Origin: Lachnospiraceae bacterium | Lineage (GTDB): Bacteria > Bacillota > Clostridia > Lachnospirales > Bianqueaceae | Assembly (NCBI GenBank): GCA_022794035.1 | Contig: JAAWDX010000003.1 | Span: 62,001 to 126,000, forward strand | DNA length: 64,000 nt | Reading direction: 5' to 3' | Shown here: piece after piece, positions 1 through 9,048 of the stretch | How the letters are laid out: each line of letters starts with the position of its first letter | Position numbering within the stretch: position 1 is the stretch's first letter | Notes under the pieces: model-generated | Database searches by the model: none | What the model saw: only the letters and a program-made list of their open reading frames with translations | Told to the model about the DNA's origin: nothing | Program-made: the position numbers and the translations under genes

Positions 1-385
1 TACGGAAGGCAAGGTAAGCGGCGTGCGCGTTGCCTATACAGCCTTTCAGAATACGTTGACCCAGATTCCGCAGCTTATGCAGCTGTTTCCTCTTAATCGA
101 GAGGATTTTCAGGCAGAGGAAGATCTGGTCTCTATGAATTATGAGCCGGGAGCAGAGGAGGTAATGGCGAGGATTATGCCGTTATATATCTCCGGTGTAC
201 TGCATGGCGCGTTAGCAGAAGCGGCTGCCAGCGAGCAGGGAGCGCGTATGACCGCTATGGATGCCGCTACGGACAATGCAGGGGATATCATCGACCGTTT
301 AACGCTCCAGTATAACCGGGCCAGACAAGGACATATTACGCAGGAGCTGACGGAAATTATCAATGGCGCTGCGGCGTTAGAATAG
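1..385 (+). CDS. atpG: ATP synthase F1 gamma subunit, C-terminal part (5' end outside window)
   Basis: This is the last 127 residues of the gamma subunit, the rotating central shaft of F1Fo ATP synthase; the first complete codon begins at base 2 and the stop is TAG at 383-385. The C-terminal helix pattern (MTAMDAATDNAGDII, then LQYNRARQGHITQELTEII) is the conserved gamma tail that inserts into the alpha3beta3 ring. The beta gene starts 13 bases downstream, with an AGGAG between them, as expected for the atp operon. An internal GTG at 23 is not the start, because reading continues in frame to the window edge. Identity is secure from both motif and position. Confidence 0.95.
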   Translation, partial: TEGKVSGVRVAYTAFQNTLTQIPQLMQLFPLNREDFQAEEDLVSMNYEPGAEEVMARIMPLYISGVLHGALAEAAASEQGARMTAMDAATDNAGDIIDRLTLQYNRARQGHITQELTEIINGAAALE

Positions 386-1780
<1,395 letters not shown>

Positions 1781-1785
1781 GCCTA

Positions 1786-2196
1786 ATGGCAGAGCAGTTT
1801 AAGTTGCGAATTATAACGCCAGAGCGAATCTTCTATGAAGGCGATGTGGAAATGATCGTTTTTCAGTCTGTTGAAGGGGAGCTGGGAGTTTTAGCGGGAC
1901 ACATTCCGCTTACAACGGTGATTGACTCTACGGTGTTTTATTTGAAGCATACGATGGAGGAGCCGCAGAAAATGGCAGCTGTCCATGAGGGATTTGTTCA
2001 GATTTTACCAGATGAGGTAACAGTCCTTACGGAGTCTGCGGAATGGCCGGAGGAGATTGATGCAGAGCGGGCGAAGGCGGCGAAGGAACGGGCGGAGAAA
2101 CGCCTGGAGCAGAAAAGCGAGAATCGTGATCTGGATTTGCGCCGTGCGCAGCTGGCTTTGATGCGCTCTCTGACGAGACTGGAGCTGAAGCGGTAG
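1786..2196 (+). CDS. atpC: ATP synthase F1 epsilon subunit
   Basis: Epsilon subunit of F1, which couples the gamma shaft to the c-ring and can inhibit ATP hydrolysis. The N-terminal beta-sandwich (FKLRIITPERIFYEGDVEMIVF, with GELGVLAGHIPL after it) and a C-terminal helical hairpin rich in Ala, Arg and Glu are both present. Two ATGs are possible, 1777 and 1786. I chose 1786 because GAAGGG ends nine bases before it, while it is only touching 1777; the 1777 start would add three residues. It is the last gene of the atp operon: a strong terminator follows at 2214. Confidence 0.95.
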   Translation: MAEQFKLRIITPERIFYEGDVEMIVFQSVEGELGVLAGHIPLTTVIDSTVFYLKHTMEEPQKMAAVHEGFVQILPDEVTVLTESAEWPEEIDAERAKAAKERAEKRLEQKSENRDLDLRRAQLALMRSLTRLELKR

Positions 2197-2213
2197 AGGA
2201 ATCTGTTGAAAAG

Positions 2214-2243
2214 GCACCATCGAGAGAGATGGTGCTGTTTTTT
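2214..2243 (+). terminator. Rho-independent terminator of the atp operon
   Basis: Perfect 8-bp stem (GCACCATC, 2214-2221, with GATGGTGC, 2228-2235), six-base loop and a T-rich tail to 2243. It ends the atp operon and lies before the real hprK start, which argues against any longer hprK reading through it. Confidence 0.9.
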
Positions 2244-2259
2244 AGAAAGGGAAGTTTGC

Positions 2260-3252
2260 ATGTATGCAGTGGAAATGATGCGTATGGCGGAGCGGTTTTC
2301 GCTGAGCAATCTGACGCCGGGCCTTACGCTAAAGGATCGCTGGATTTGGCATTCGGATTTGAACCGGCCGGCGCTGCAGCTGACGGGATATTATGAATAT
2401 TTTGATGCGGAGCGGGTGCAGCTGATTGGAAATGTGGAGTATTCTTATCTGATATCGCTTAGTCCGCAGGATCGCAGGAATGTGTTTGAAAGACTGTTTG
2501 CAACGGATATTCCCTGTCTGATTGTCTGCAGAGGGCTGGGAAAGATGTTTGAAAAATCGATTCTGGAATTGGCAGAGAGTCATGATATTCCGATACTGAG
2601 CACAGAACAGGCGACGACGAGCTTTTCGGCGGATCTTACACAGTTTTTGCGGATGGAGCTTGCGCCCAGAATTTCGCTGCATGGCGTGATGGTGGACTGC
2701 TTTGGCGAGGGCGTTCTGATCATGGGGGAAAGCGGGATCGGCAAAAGTGAGACGGCGCTGGAGCTGGTGCAGCGCGGGCACCGACTGGTAGCAGATGATG
2801 TGGTGGAAATCCGAAAAATCTCGGATGCAGAGCTGATGGCGCAGGGATCAGAGGTTATTCAGAACTTGATTGAGCTTCGCGGTATTGGGGTACTGAACGT
2901 GAAGGAGCTGTATGGCGTGCAGTCGATCCGCATGAATAAATCGATTGATATGGTGATTAAGCTAGAGCCATGGGACCGCGAGAGACAGTATGATCGCATG
3001 GGGCTGGAAGTTGAAACCATTGACATTTTGGGCACGGATGTGGTATGCTATTCAATACCAATACGTCCCGGAAGAAACTTGGCCATCATCATTGAATCGG
3101 CGGCGCTGAACCATCGGCAGAAGAAGATGGGGTATAGTGCAGCAGAGGAGCTCAGAGAGCGGGTGAATGGCAATATTCGAAGGAGAAGGCAGGAGCGTGA
3201 GCTGCAGAAGCAGCAGAGCTTGAAGGAACAAAAGGAAAGCCCGGAAAAGTAA
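2260..3252 (+). CDS. hprK: HPr kinase/phosphorylase
   Basis: Bifunctional enzyme that phosphorylates or dephosphorylates the regulatory Ser of HPr-type proteins and so drives carbon catabolite control in Firmicutes. From the chosen start it has 330 residues. The conserved HGVMVDCFGEGVLIMG stretch precedes the P-loop GESGIGKS (about 156-163), and LVADDVVEI and the family signature ELRGIGVLNVKELYG follow. I start at the ATG at 2260, which has AAAGGGAAG upstream; an in-frame ATG at 2206 would put the atp terminator inside the gene. The tail is very rich in Lys, Glu and Gln. Glucokinase follows 21 bases later and a likely substrate, the Crh-like protein, lies at 8751. Confidence 0.96.
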   Translation: MYAVEMMRMAERFSLSNLTPGLTLKDRWIWHSDLNRPALQLTGYYEYFDAERVQLIGNVEYSYLISLSPQDRRNVFERLFATDIPCLIVCRGLGKMFEKSILELAESHDIPILSTEQATTSFSADLTQFLRMELAPRISLHGVMVDCFGEGVLIMGESGIGKSETALELVQRGHRLVADDVVEIRKISDAELMAQGSEVIQNLIELRGIGVLNVKELYGVQSIRMNKSIDMVIKLEPWDRERQYDRMGLEVETIDILGTDVVCYSIPIRPGRNLAIIIESAALNHRQKKMGYSAAEELRERVNGNIRRRRQERELQKQQSLKEQKESPEK

Positions 3253-3273
3253 AAGGGCGGAAAGGAACATACG

Positions 3274-4230
3274 ATGATTTATGCAGGAATTGACTTAGGC
3301 GGTACGACGATTAAGGGCGCTTTGGTCACAGAAGCAGGAGAGATTTTATGTGAGAAGAGCATTCCTACCGGCGGAGAGCGGCCGCAGAGAGAAGTTGTCC
3401 AGGATATGGCCAATCTGGTGCTGGAGCTGGTAGAGGCTCAGGGGATGAATATCCAGGATATTGCATCGGTTGGCATTGGCTCTCCGGGAGCTATTGACCC
3501 GGTAGAAGGCAAGGTTATGTTTGCTGCTAATTTTGCTGACTTTAGGGATGTGCCGATGGTCAGCATTATGAAGGAAACGCTGCCGGTGCCGGTTTATTTA
3601 GAGAATGATGCGAATGTGGCTGCACTGGGTGAGGCTATGTTTGGCGCCGGAAACGGAAGCGCCAATGCAATTACAATTACACTGGGAACTGGTCTTGGCG
3701 GCGGCATCATCATCGATGGAAAAATTTTCTCCGGTGCCTTTTACGGCGGCGGCGAGATGGGGCATCAGGTGATTGTGGCAGATGGACTGCCCTGTACCTG
3801 CGGCCGTAAAGGCTGCTGGGAGGTATACAGCGCAGCAACGGCTCTGATCCGTATGGGACGGGAAAAATGCGTACAGCACCCGGATTCCAAGATGTATGAG
3901 CAGGTGAAGGGGGATCTGCGCGAGCTGAATGCAAAGCATGTATTTGATGCGGCAGATGCCGGAGATGTGTATGCAAAAGAAGCCATTCAGGAATACGCTC
4001 ATTATCTGGCGATTGGTCTTGGCAATACGATCAATGTTTTCCAGCCGGAATATCTGATTATTGGCGGCGGCCCCAGTGCACAGGGAGATAAGCTGTTAAA
4101 TCCGGTTAAGGAGGAGCTGAAGAAGGAAGTATTTGGTGGCGTAACCAAAACGCAGGTAGTGATTGCTAAGCTTGGCAATAAAGCAGGCGTCATTGGTGCT
4201 GCCATGTTGGGAAAAACAAGAGAAGCATAA
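3274..4230 (+). CDS. glk: ROK-family glucokinase
   Basis: Phosphorylates glucose with ATP in the cytoplasm, the entry step of glycolysis for non-PTS glucose. Length 318 residues. The ATP site IDLGGTTIKG is at the N terminus, the sugar-binding END sits at about 110-112, LGTGLGGGIIIDG follows, and the ROK zinc motif CTCGRKGC is at about 174-181. The start at 3274 follows GGAAAGGAACATACG and is probably co-transcribed with hprK. The placement of a glucose kinase beside HPr kinase fits a carbon-flux control block. Other ROK sugar kinases are possible, but the END/GHQ (GEMGHQ) pattern favours glucose. Confidence 0.92.
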   Translation: MIYAGIDLGGTTIKGALVTEAGEILCEKSIPTGGERPQREVVQDMANLVLELVEAQGMNIQDIASVGIGSPGAIDPVEGKVMFAANFADFRDVPMVSIMKETLPVPVYLENDANVAALGEAMFGAGNGSANAITITLGTGLGGGIIIDGKIFSGAFYGGGEMGHQVIVADGLPCTCGRKGCWEVYSAATALIRMGREKCVQHPDSKMYEQVKGDLRELNAKHVFDAADAGDVYAKEAIQEYAHYLAIGLGNTINVFQPEYLIIGGGPSAQGDKLLNPVKEELKKEVFGGVTKTQVVIAKLGNKAGVIGAAMLGKTREA

Positions 4231-4291
4231 GCTGTGATACATATTGCTGCAGTTGGCTGCGGCGGAGTATCCTGACGTAAGGCAAACAACC

Positions 4292-4335
4292 GGCCCTCAA
4301 ATCGAATAAGGCAAATTCGGTTTGGGGGCGGCTTA
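4292..4335 (+). terminator. Probable terminator after glk
   Basis: A long imperfect stem including G-U pairs joins GGCCCTCAAATCGAAT (from about 4292) with ATTCGGTTTGGGGGC (to about 4330), with a short AAGGCAA-type loop and a weak TTATTAT tail. It is likely to end the hprK-glk transcript. Confidence 0.6.
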
Positions 4336-4388
4336 TTATCAGTATCTTCTTAAATAAAAATAAAAACTAATGAGGATAGGAATAGAAA

Positions 4389-5426
4389 ATGTTACAACAG
4401 ATTAGATTAGCACCAGGATATGTGTACGATATTATTTTGTTATTTATGATGAAGGTCAGCCCGGAGGAAGAATGGATTGCTCGGATCATTCCGCAGAAGA
4501 AAATGAAAGAGCTGTATCCGATGTACCAGGAAATTCTAAAAAAGATTCCGGAGATCGATCCTGCGCTTCGTGTGTTTTCTCTTGTGGAGGAAACCGTACA
4601 GGGGAAGTCAAAGCGGACGATGCATGTTTTGTGGGAATGCTGGAAGGAGCTTTGGCGTAAAAATCAAAAAAATTTTAATTTAAGTATTTTTGTGAAGGAA
4701 GTTTCCAATAGCAAATACCTGGTGGAAAAGCTATGGGGAGAATATTTCAGCGGCCGTTCTTCAAAAGCAACAGAAACGATTGCGGAAGAAGTGGAAAAGC
4801 TGAATTTGAGCGTTGATATGAAATTCCATCTGTTATGCTATTTATTGCAGCCAGAGGAGTATGGACAGAGACTGATTGAAGCAATCGAATTGATTGATCA
4901 GAGATACCGCTGGATCTATCGGCAGAAGCAGGCTGCTTTAATGGAGTGTATGGAGCGGATGGATCAGAAGGGATTAAATCAGAAGGTAGCGGCTGCTTTA
5001 GAGGAGCGTGAAGGCAGAAGGGTAGTGGATGTGTCGGCAGAGTATCTCTCGTTTTCTGCGATGAACCCCTATAGCCTGTATTATGGTGAAGAGAAAAAGC
5101 TCCTGCTGATTGGAGATGAATGGGATCAAAATCAGGACGGGAAAGTGCTGAGCAGTCAGAATGTACAGCAAATATGCGATGTGCTGGGCAGCAAGATAAA
5201 AAGAAATATTTTGCAGATGATTGCGCAAAAGGGAAAGATGGACTCGCTGCAGCTCAGCAAAGAATTAAGGCTTAAAGAAAATGTGAGCGGACGCTATTTA
5301 AGGGAGCTGTTTTTAACAGGACTTTTAAAAAGAGAAAAAGCAGGAAAAAGTTATGTCTATCGCATTCATGAGGCGCAGCTTAAGCAATATCTGTATCAGC
5401 TCTGGAATACGTTTGGCCAGAGCTGA
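4389..5426 (+). CDS. Unknown protein with C-terminal ArsR-like winged helix (paralogue 1)
   Basis: I do not recognise a named family. The 345-residue protein is soluble, with no signal peptide or membrane segment. Its N terminus (LAPGYVYDIILLFMMKVSPEEEW) matches that of the next gene (EPGALFDLIFVFSAKLNPEENW), so the two are tandem paralogues. The last 80 residues look like a winged helix: an ICDVLGSKIKRNILQMIAQKG helix, then LQLSKELRLKENVSGRYLRELFLTGLLKRE and a YVYRI wing, typical of ArsR-type repressors. The long helical N-terminal part may sense a ligand or partner. Start at 4389 follows TAGGAATAG. A DNA-binding regulator is inferred from the fold only. Confidence 0.75.
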   Translation: MLQQIRLAPGYVYDIILLFMMKVSPEEEWIARIIPQKKMKELYPMYQEILKKIPEIDPALRVFSLVEETVQGKSKRTMHVLWECWKELWRKNQKNFNLSIFVKEVSNSKYLVEKLWGEYFSGRSSKATETIAEEVEKLNLSVDMKFHLLCYLLQPEEYGQRLIEAIELIDQRYRWIYRQKQAALMECMERMDQKGLNQKVAAALEEREGRRVVDVSAEYLSFSAMNPYSLYYGEEKKLLLIGDEWDQNQDGKVLSSQNVQQICDVLGSKIKRNILQMIAQKGKMDSLQLSKELRLKENVSGRYLRELFLTGLLKREKAGKSYVYRIHEAQLKQYLYQLWNTFGQS

Positions 5427-5451
5427 GGGCAGAACGAGGAGGGGATAGGAT

Positions 5452-6507
5452 ATGGTATTAAATCTCCGCAAGGAACCAGGCGCTTTATTTGATCTAATAT
5501 TTGTTTTTTCTGCTAAGCTTAATCCGGAAGAGAACTGGATGTATGATCTGGTATTGGGTCCTAAAGATAAAGAGTCTATGCGGCTTATTCGCAGGCAGCT
5601 TGCAAAAGCGCCCAAAATTCCGCAGGAACTGCAAATATTTGCGCATTTTAAAGAAAATACAAAGGAATCATTTCTGAATGTGCTGCGCAATCAGTATATT
5701 TTAAAAAGAAATATGGAGAGAGGCTCTGTAGCACGGTATAGGGAGCAGCTTTGCGCTGAAAATCTGCATCATGCCGTGTGGAGGTTTTATTTTGCCTGTG
5801 ACTTTCCGGAATCAGAGATAGAGCGGGGAAAGATCATTGACAAGGCCTTTTATAAATGGGAGCTAAGATACCTGATGTTTTCTTATTTCTCCAGACCGGA
5901 AGAGTATCAGAAAAAACTGTTGAAGGCGTGGGATGAGGTGCAGGCTTATTATGATCTGATTTATCAAAAAAGAGCAGAGGATGTGATGGCCTGTCTGCAG
6001 CTTTTGGAGGAGAGAGACCTGCAGCTTATAGTTGCTAAGCTGACGCAGGGGCCGGTCGCCTTTGAAAGAGTTAAATGGGCATGGGTCTCTGTTTCGATTT
6101 TTAATCCGCATATGGTCTGGGTAGATGCTAAAGAGGGGACTCTGCTGTTAGGCTGGAGATATGAAAGGGAGAATCTGGAAAGTCTCAGTGTCTCAGATGA
6201 AAATGTATTGGCGTTTTTTGAGGTGATGGGAAGCCTGCAGAGGAGAAAAATACTTTTGTTTTTGACCAGAAGAGAGTGGGTGAGCACTAAAGAGGTGGTA
6301 GAAGAGCTGGGAATCCAAGAAGGGCCGACAGTGCGTCATCTGATGCAGATCCGCAAGATCAAATTATTGAAGACAAAGCGGCAGGGCCGGGAAAAGCTGT
6401 ACCGCTTAGATAAGGAACAGTTCGGAAAGTATCTGGAACAAGCGGGAGAGCTCTTTGTGAAGCGCAAAAATGAAGATCTTGAAGATGAAGATTTTGGTCT
6501 GAAATGA
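5452..6507 (+). CDS. Unknown protein with C-terminal ArsR-like winged helix (paralogue 2)
   Basis: Second copy of the family at 4389, 351 residues, separated by 25 bases and likely in the same transcript. It shares the N-terminal block, the YFSRPEEYQKKLLKAWDEV/YYDLIYQKRAEDVMACL region (compare YLLQPEEYGQRLIEAIELI/YRWIYRQKQAALMECM) and a C-terminal winged helix (FFEVMGSLQRRKILLFLTRREWVSTKEVVEELG). The end is acidic (EDLEDEDFG). Overall identity to its neighbour looks modest, which suggests an old duplication. No signal peptide or transmembrane segment. Function unknown; gene regulation is inferred. Confidence 0.75.
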   Translation: MVLNLRKEPGALFDLIFVFSAKLNPEENWMYDLVLGPKDKESMRLIRRQLAKAPKIPQELQIFAHFKENTKESFLNVLRNQYILKRNMERGSVARYREQLCAENLHHAVWRFYFACDFPESEIERGKIIDKAFYKWELRYLMFSYFSRPEEYQKKLLKAWDEVQAYYDLIYQKRAEDVMACLQLLEERDLQLIVAKLTQGPVAFERVKWAWVSVSIFNPHMVWVDAKEGTLLLGWRYERENLESLSVSDENVLAFFEVMGSLQRRKILLFLTRREWVSTKEVVEELGIQEGPTVRHLMQIRKIKLLKTKRQGREKLYRLDKEQFGKYLEQAGELFVKRKNEDLEDEDFGLK

Positions 6508-6622
6508 AGGAGAGAAGCGAGGATTTTGATTCATTGAAAAACTAATGGTTTTTAAATTTTAATTTATTAAAAAATTAAAATAGAAAACCCTAAAATATCA
6601 TAAAAACAGAGGCTAAAGCGAT

Positions 6623-6651
6623 TTTACAGAAACAAAAAAGTTTGCTATCAT
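6623..6651 (+). promoter_or_regulatory. Promoter of a putative short transcript
   Basis: TTTACA (6623-6628), exactly 17 bases, then TATCAT (6646-6651). The predicted start near 6658 lies less than 100 bases before a terminator-like hairpin, so the transcript would be about 90 bases unless it reads on into murB. Confidence 0.6.
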
Positions 6652-6657
6652 ATCGGT

Positions 6658-6755
6658 AAGGACGAAATGAGATTTAATATTACGTTTTAGTTGAGGAGGA
6701 GATTTCTGCGTATACATAAAAAATAAAACACGCAGAAAAGCTCCTCTTTTTCTAT
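6658..6755 (+). ncRNA. Putative small RNA or attenuated leader upstream of murB
   Basis: Inferred transcript between a 17-spaced promoter and a large hairpin: GAGGAG plus TTTCTGCGT (6693-6711) can pair with ACGCAGAAA plus CTCCTC (6729-6746), ending in TTTTTCT. The loop is A-rich. No open reading frame of note lies inside. It could be a free small RNA or a terminated leader of murB; murB has its own promoter just downstream. I do not recognise an RNA family. Confidence 0.4.
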
Positions 6756-6777
6756 CTTTCGACCTTTATTTCAGCTA

Positions 6778-6806
6778 TTGTTTTTGCGGCGTAAATGGTA
6801 TATAAT
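6778..6806 (+). promoter_or_regulatory. murB promoter
   Basis: TTGTTT (6778-6783), a 17-base spacer and a consensus TATAAT (6801-6806), about 32 bases before the murB start codon. Confidence 0.7.
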
Positions 6807-6838
6807 ATCGAATAACACAGGTTAGAAAGGAGAGTGTC

Positions 6839-7768
6839 ATGAACGGTCAGGAAAAAATGGCAGAAGTGCTTAGAAGCGTAGTCAGCCGGGTGCAGATCAA
6901 TTATCCGATGAAAAGACTCACGACTATGCGTGTAGGAGGGCCTGCCGCCTATGTCGTGACGCCCTCAACTGCGGAGCAGGTCAAAGCGATTATTCAGCTT
7001 TGTCAGGAGAATGGCCTTAAATTTTTTATTATGGGCAAGGGCAGTAACATTTTAGCAAGTGACGAAGGATTTCAAGGGGTTATCATTAAATTAGAATCCG
7101 ATTTTCAAAAGATACGATTTCAAAATAATATTATAGAAGCCGAGTGCGGCGCGTCCCTCTCTGCACTTGCCAAAAAGGCGGCAGATCGCGGATTAAGTGG
7201 TTTGGAATTTGCATCCGGTATTCCCGGCAGCTTGGGCGGCGCTATTTATATGAATGCAGGCGCATATGGCGGCGAAATGAAAGATATCATTCAAGAAGTC
7301 ACTGTCATGGATACAACAGGAGCGATTCGGCATTTGGATAAAACGGAGCTCGCGCTGGGGTATCGCAGCAGCATTTTTCAGTCTAAATCATGGATTATAC
7401 TGCGCGGCATCTTGCAGCTGGAGGAAGGCGATCCAGAAAGGATTAAATTAAAGATTAAAGAGCTGGCAGAAAAACGTGTGACAAAGCAGCCTTTAGATTT
7501 GCCGAGTGCTGGCAGCGTTTTTAAAAGACCAGAGGGATATTATGCCGCGGCTTTAATTGAGGAAGCAGGGCTGAAAGGGCATGCCGTAGGAGGAGCTATG
7601 GTATCGCCTAAGCATGCGGGATTTATTGTCAATACGGGCGAGGCCACCTGTGAGGATGTGCTCACATTGATTCGGCATATTCAGAAATGCGTGGAGGAAA
7701 GGTCAGGGGTACGGCTTGTACCGGAGGTTCGGTATTTAACGCCCAGAGGGCTGGATGTGATTCGATAA
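6839..7768 (+). CDS. murB: UDP-N-acetylenolpyruvoylglucosamine reductase
   Basis: FAD-dependent cytoplasmic enzyme that reduces UDP-GlcNAc-enolpyruvate to UDP-MurNAc with NADPH, the second committed step of peptidoglycan synthesis. Length 309 residues. The N-terminal FAD-binding fold shows MRVGGPAAYVV, MGKGSNILASDEGFQG and GIPGSLGGAIYMNAGAYGGE; the C-terminal MurB domain has the catalytic Ser in PSAGSVFKRP (about 226) and KHAGFIVN. AAAGGAGAG precedes the ATG. whiA begins 11 bases after the stop, so the two are in one operon; the rapZ gene usually found between them in Clostridia is missing. Confidence 0.96.
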   Translation: MNGQEKMAEVLRSVVSRVQINYPMKRLTTMRVGGPAAYVVTPSTAEQVKAIIQLCQENGLKFFIMGKGSNILASDEGFQGVIIKLESDFQKIRFQNNIIEAECGASLSALAKKAADRGLSGLEFASGIPGSLGGAIYMNAGAYGGEMKDIIQEVTVMDTTGAIRHLDKTELALGYRSSIFQSKSWIILRGILQLEEGDPERIKLKIKELAEKRVTKQPLDLPSAGSVFKRPEGYYAAALIEEAGLKGHAVGGAMVSPKHAGFIVNTGEATCEDVLTLIRHIQKCVEERSGVRLVPEVRYLTPRGLDVIR

Positions 7769-7779
7769 GGAGGGAATCT

Positions 7780-8736
7780 ATGTCGTTCTCTTCCAAAGTA
7801 AAGGATGAGCTGGCAGATCATGTCAGCAAGGCGAGACATTGCAGAATAGCGGAGCTGGCGGCTATTTTAGCCGGATGTGCGAAAATCCGCTTTAGTCCTC
7901 CTGAGATTGAAGTCCAGAGCGAGAACGTCGCTGTGGTAAAAAAGGTTTTTATTTTGCTGCAAAAGATATTTGGAATCCAGCCGTCTGTTTCATACCGAAA
8001 AGGACGGAAAGGAAGCAAGGTGCAGCAATATGGGGTTTGCCTTCAGGAGCCGGCACAGGTTTGGCGCGTTTTAACGGATCTGTGTTTTCTAAAAGAAAAA
8101 GAGGGAGTCTTATCTTTTCAGACTTTTTTGCCGGAAGAAATGCTGCAAAGACTATGCTGTCACAAGGCATATATACGCGGTGCTTTCTTGGCGGGTGGCT
8201 CTATCAATGATCCGCAGAAAAATTATCATATTGAGTTTCTGCATGAAGAGAAGGCGCAGGCAGAGTTGCTGCAAAGGCTGCTGCGAAGCTTCGAAATTGA
8301 GTCCAGAATTTTAGAAAGAACTCGGCCAAGTAAAAAGATGGTCTATGTGCTGTATCTGAAAAACGGTGAGCAGATCGTAGATCTTTTATCGGTGATGAAA
8401 GCGCATGTGTCGCTGATGGAACTAGAGAATGTGAGAATTGTTAAGGATGTAAGGAATAAAATCAATCGTCAGGTAAACTGTGAAACTGCAAATCTGAATA
8501 AAACGATTGGAGCAGCGGTAAAACAGATTGAAGATATTCGGTATCTGATGGATCACGGTATGTTTCAGCAACTGCCGCCGGAGCTGCTAGAGATGGCACA
8601 GGTAAGGCTGGAAAATGAGGATCTTCCATTAAAAGAATTGGGAAGACTGCTAAATCCGCCGGTGAGTAAATCGGGGGTTAATCATAGACTGCGGCGCTTA
8701 TCCGAAATGGCGCAGGAATTAAGAGAAAAAATTTAG
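7780..8736 (+). CDS. whiA: DNA-binding protein WhiA
   Basis: WhiA/YvcL-type protein, 318 residues from the ATG at 7780, which has AAGGAGG upstream. In Firmicutes it affects cell division and chromosome organisation; in actinomycetes it is a sporulation regulator. The N-terminal part is the degenerate LAGLIDADG homing-endonuclease fold (KAYIRGAFLAGGSINDPQKNYHIEF is its clearest motif), and the C-terminal helix-turn-helix appears as LPLKELGRLLNPPVSKSGVNHRLRRL. An earlier in-frame start inside murB (7687) lacks a ribosome site and is rejected. The HPr-like gene follows 14 bases later, a conserved pairing. Confidence 0.95.
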   Translation: MSFSSKVKDELADHVSKARHCRIAELAAILAGCAKIRFSPPEIEVQSENVAVVKKVFILLQKIFGIQPSVSYRKGRKGSKVQQYGVCLQEPAQVWRVLTDLCFLKEKEGVLSFQTFLPEEMLQRLCCHKAYIRGAFLAGGSINDPQKNYHIEFLHEEKAQAELLQRLLRSFEIESRILERTRPSKKMVYVLYLKNGEQIVDLLSVMKAHVSLMELENVRIVKDVRNKINRQVNCETANLNKTIGAAVKQIEDIRYLMDHGMFQQLPPELLEMAQVRLENEDLPLKELGRLLNPPVSKSGVNHRLRRLSEMAQELREKI

Positions 8737-8750
8737 AGGAGGGTATCATA

Positions 8751-8999
8751 GTGGAAAAAAAGGTTGTCATTACTCATTCGCAGGACCATGAATTTGAACT
8801 GGCGACAATGATCGTACAGCTAGCGAGCCGTTATCAGAGCAGAATTTCCATTTTGCTGGGAAATAAACGTGTGAATGCTAAAAGTATTATGGGTATGATG
8901 TCATTGGGCCTGATGGAAGAGGATGAGGTTACGATCATCGCAGAAGGAGACGATGAATCGGAAGCGATCGAATGCCTGACAAAGCTTCTGCATCAGTAA
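8751..8999 (+). CDS. Crh-like HPr paralogue lacking the active-site histidine
   Basis: An 82-residue HPr-fold protein starting at GTG (GAGGAGGG upstream). Aligning by eye with HPr, the usual GLHARPA active site reads DHEFELA: the phosphorylatable His is replaced by Glu14, the Arg by Glu16 and the Pro by Leu17. The regulatory serine region is intact (RVNAKSIMGMMSLG, Ser45, equivalent to Ser46). The protein therefore should not carry PTS phosphate, but should be phosphorylated by HPr kinase, as is Crh of Bacillus, which has Gln at that position. It is the last gene of the murB-whiA group, a site where Clostridia usually carry an HPr-family gene. Role as a CcpA co-regulator is inferred. Confidence 0.9.
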   Translation: MEKKVVITHSQDHEFELATMIVQLASRYQSRISILLGNKRVNAKSIMGMMSLGLMEEDEVTIIAEGDDESEAIECLTKLLHQ

Positions 9000-9008
9000 G
9001 GATATAAA

Positions 9009-9043
9009 AAAACGTTTTCGCATGATAGCGAAAACGTTTTTTT
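9009..9043. terminator. Bidirectional terminator between the Crh-like gene and the dipeptidase
   Basis: A perfect 13-bp stem (AAAACGTTTTCGC, 9009-9021, with GCGAAAACGTTTT, 9028-9040), six-base loop and T or A runs on both sides. It can end transcripts from both directions. Confidence 0.92.
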
Positions 9044-9048
9044 ATGCC

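Larger units (their letters stand above)
6508..6838 (+). other. Intergenic region with AT-rich dyad, possible small RNA and murB promoter
   Basis: No coding gene seen. An AT-rich inverted repeat (GGTTTT...AAAACC with inner ATTTTAATTT/AAATTAAAAT) spans 6547-6589 and may end the upstream transcript. A promoter (6623-6651), a short putative transcript ending in a hairpin (6693-6755) and the murB promoter (6778-6806) follow. Confidence 0.6.

Noticed and set aside
2206-2259. Longer HPr kinase starting at 2206
   Set aside because: It would run through the atp operon terminator; the ATG at 2260 has a ribosome site and gives the normal family N terminus.
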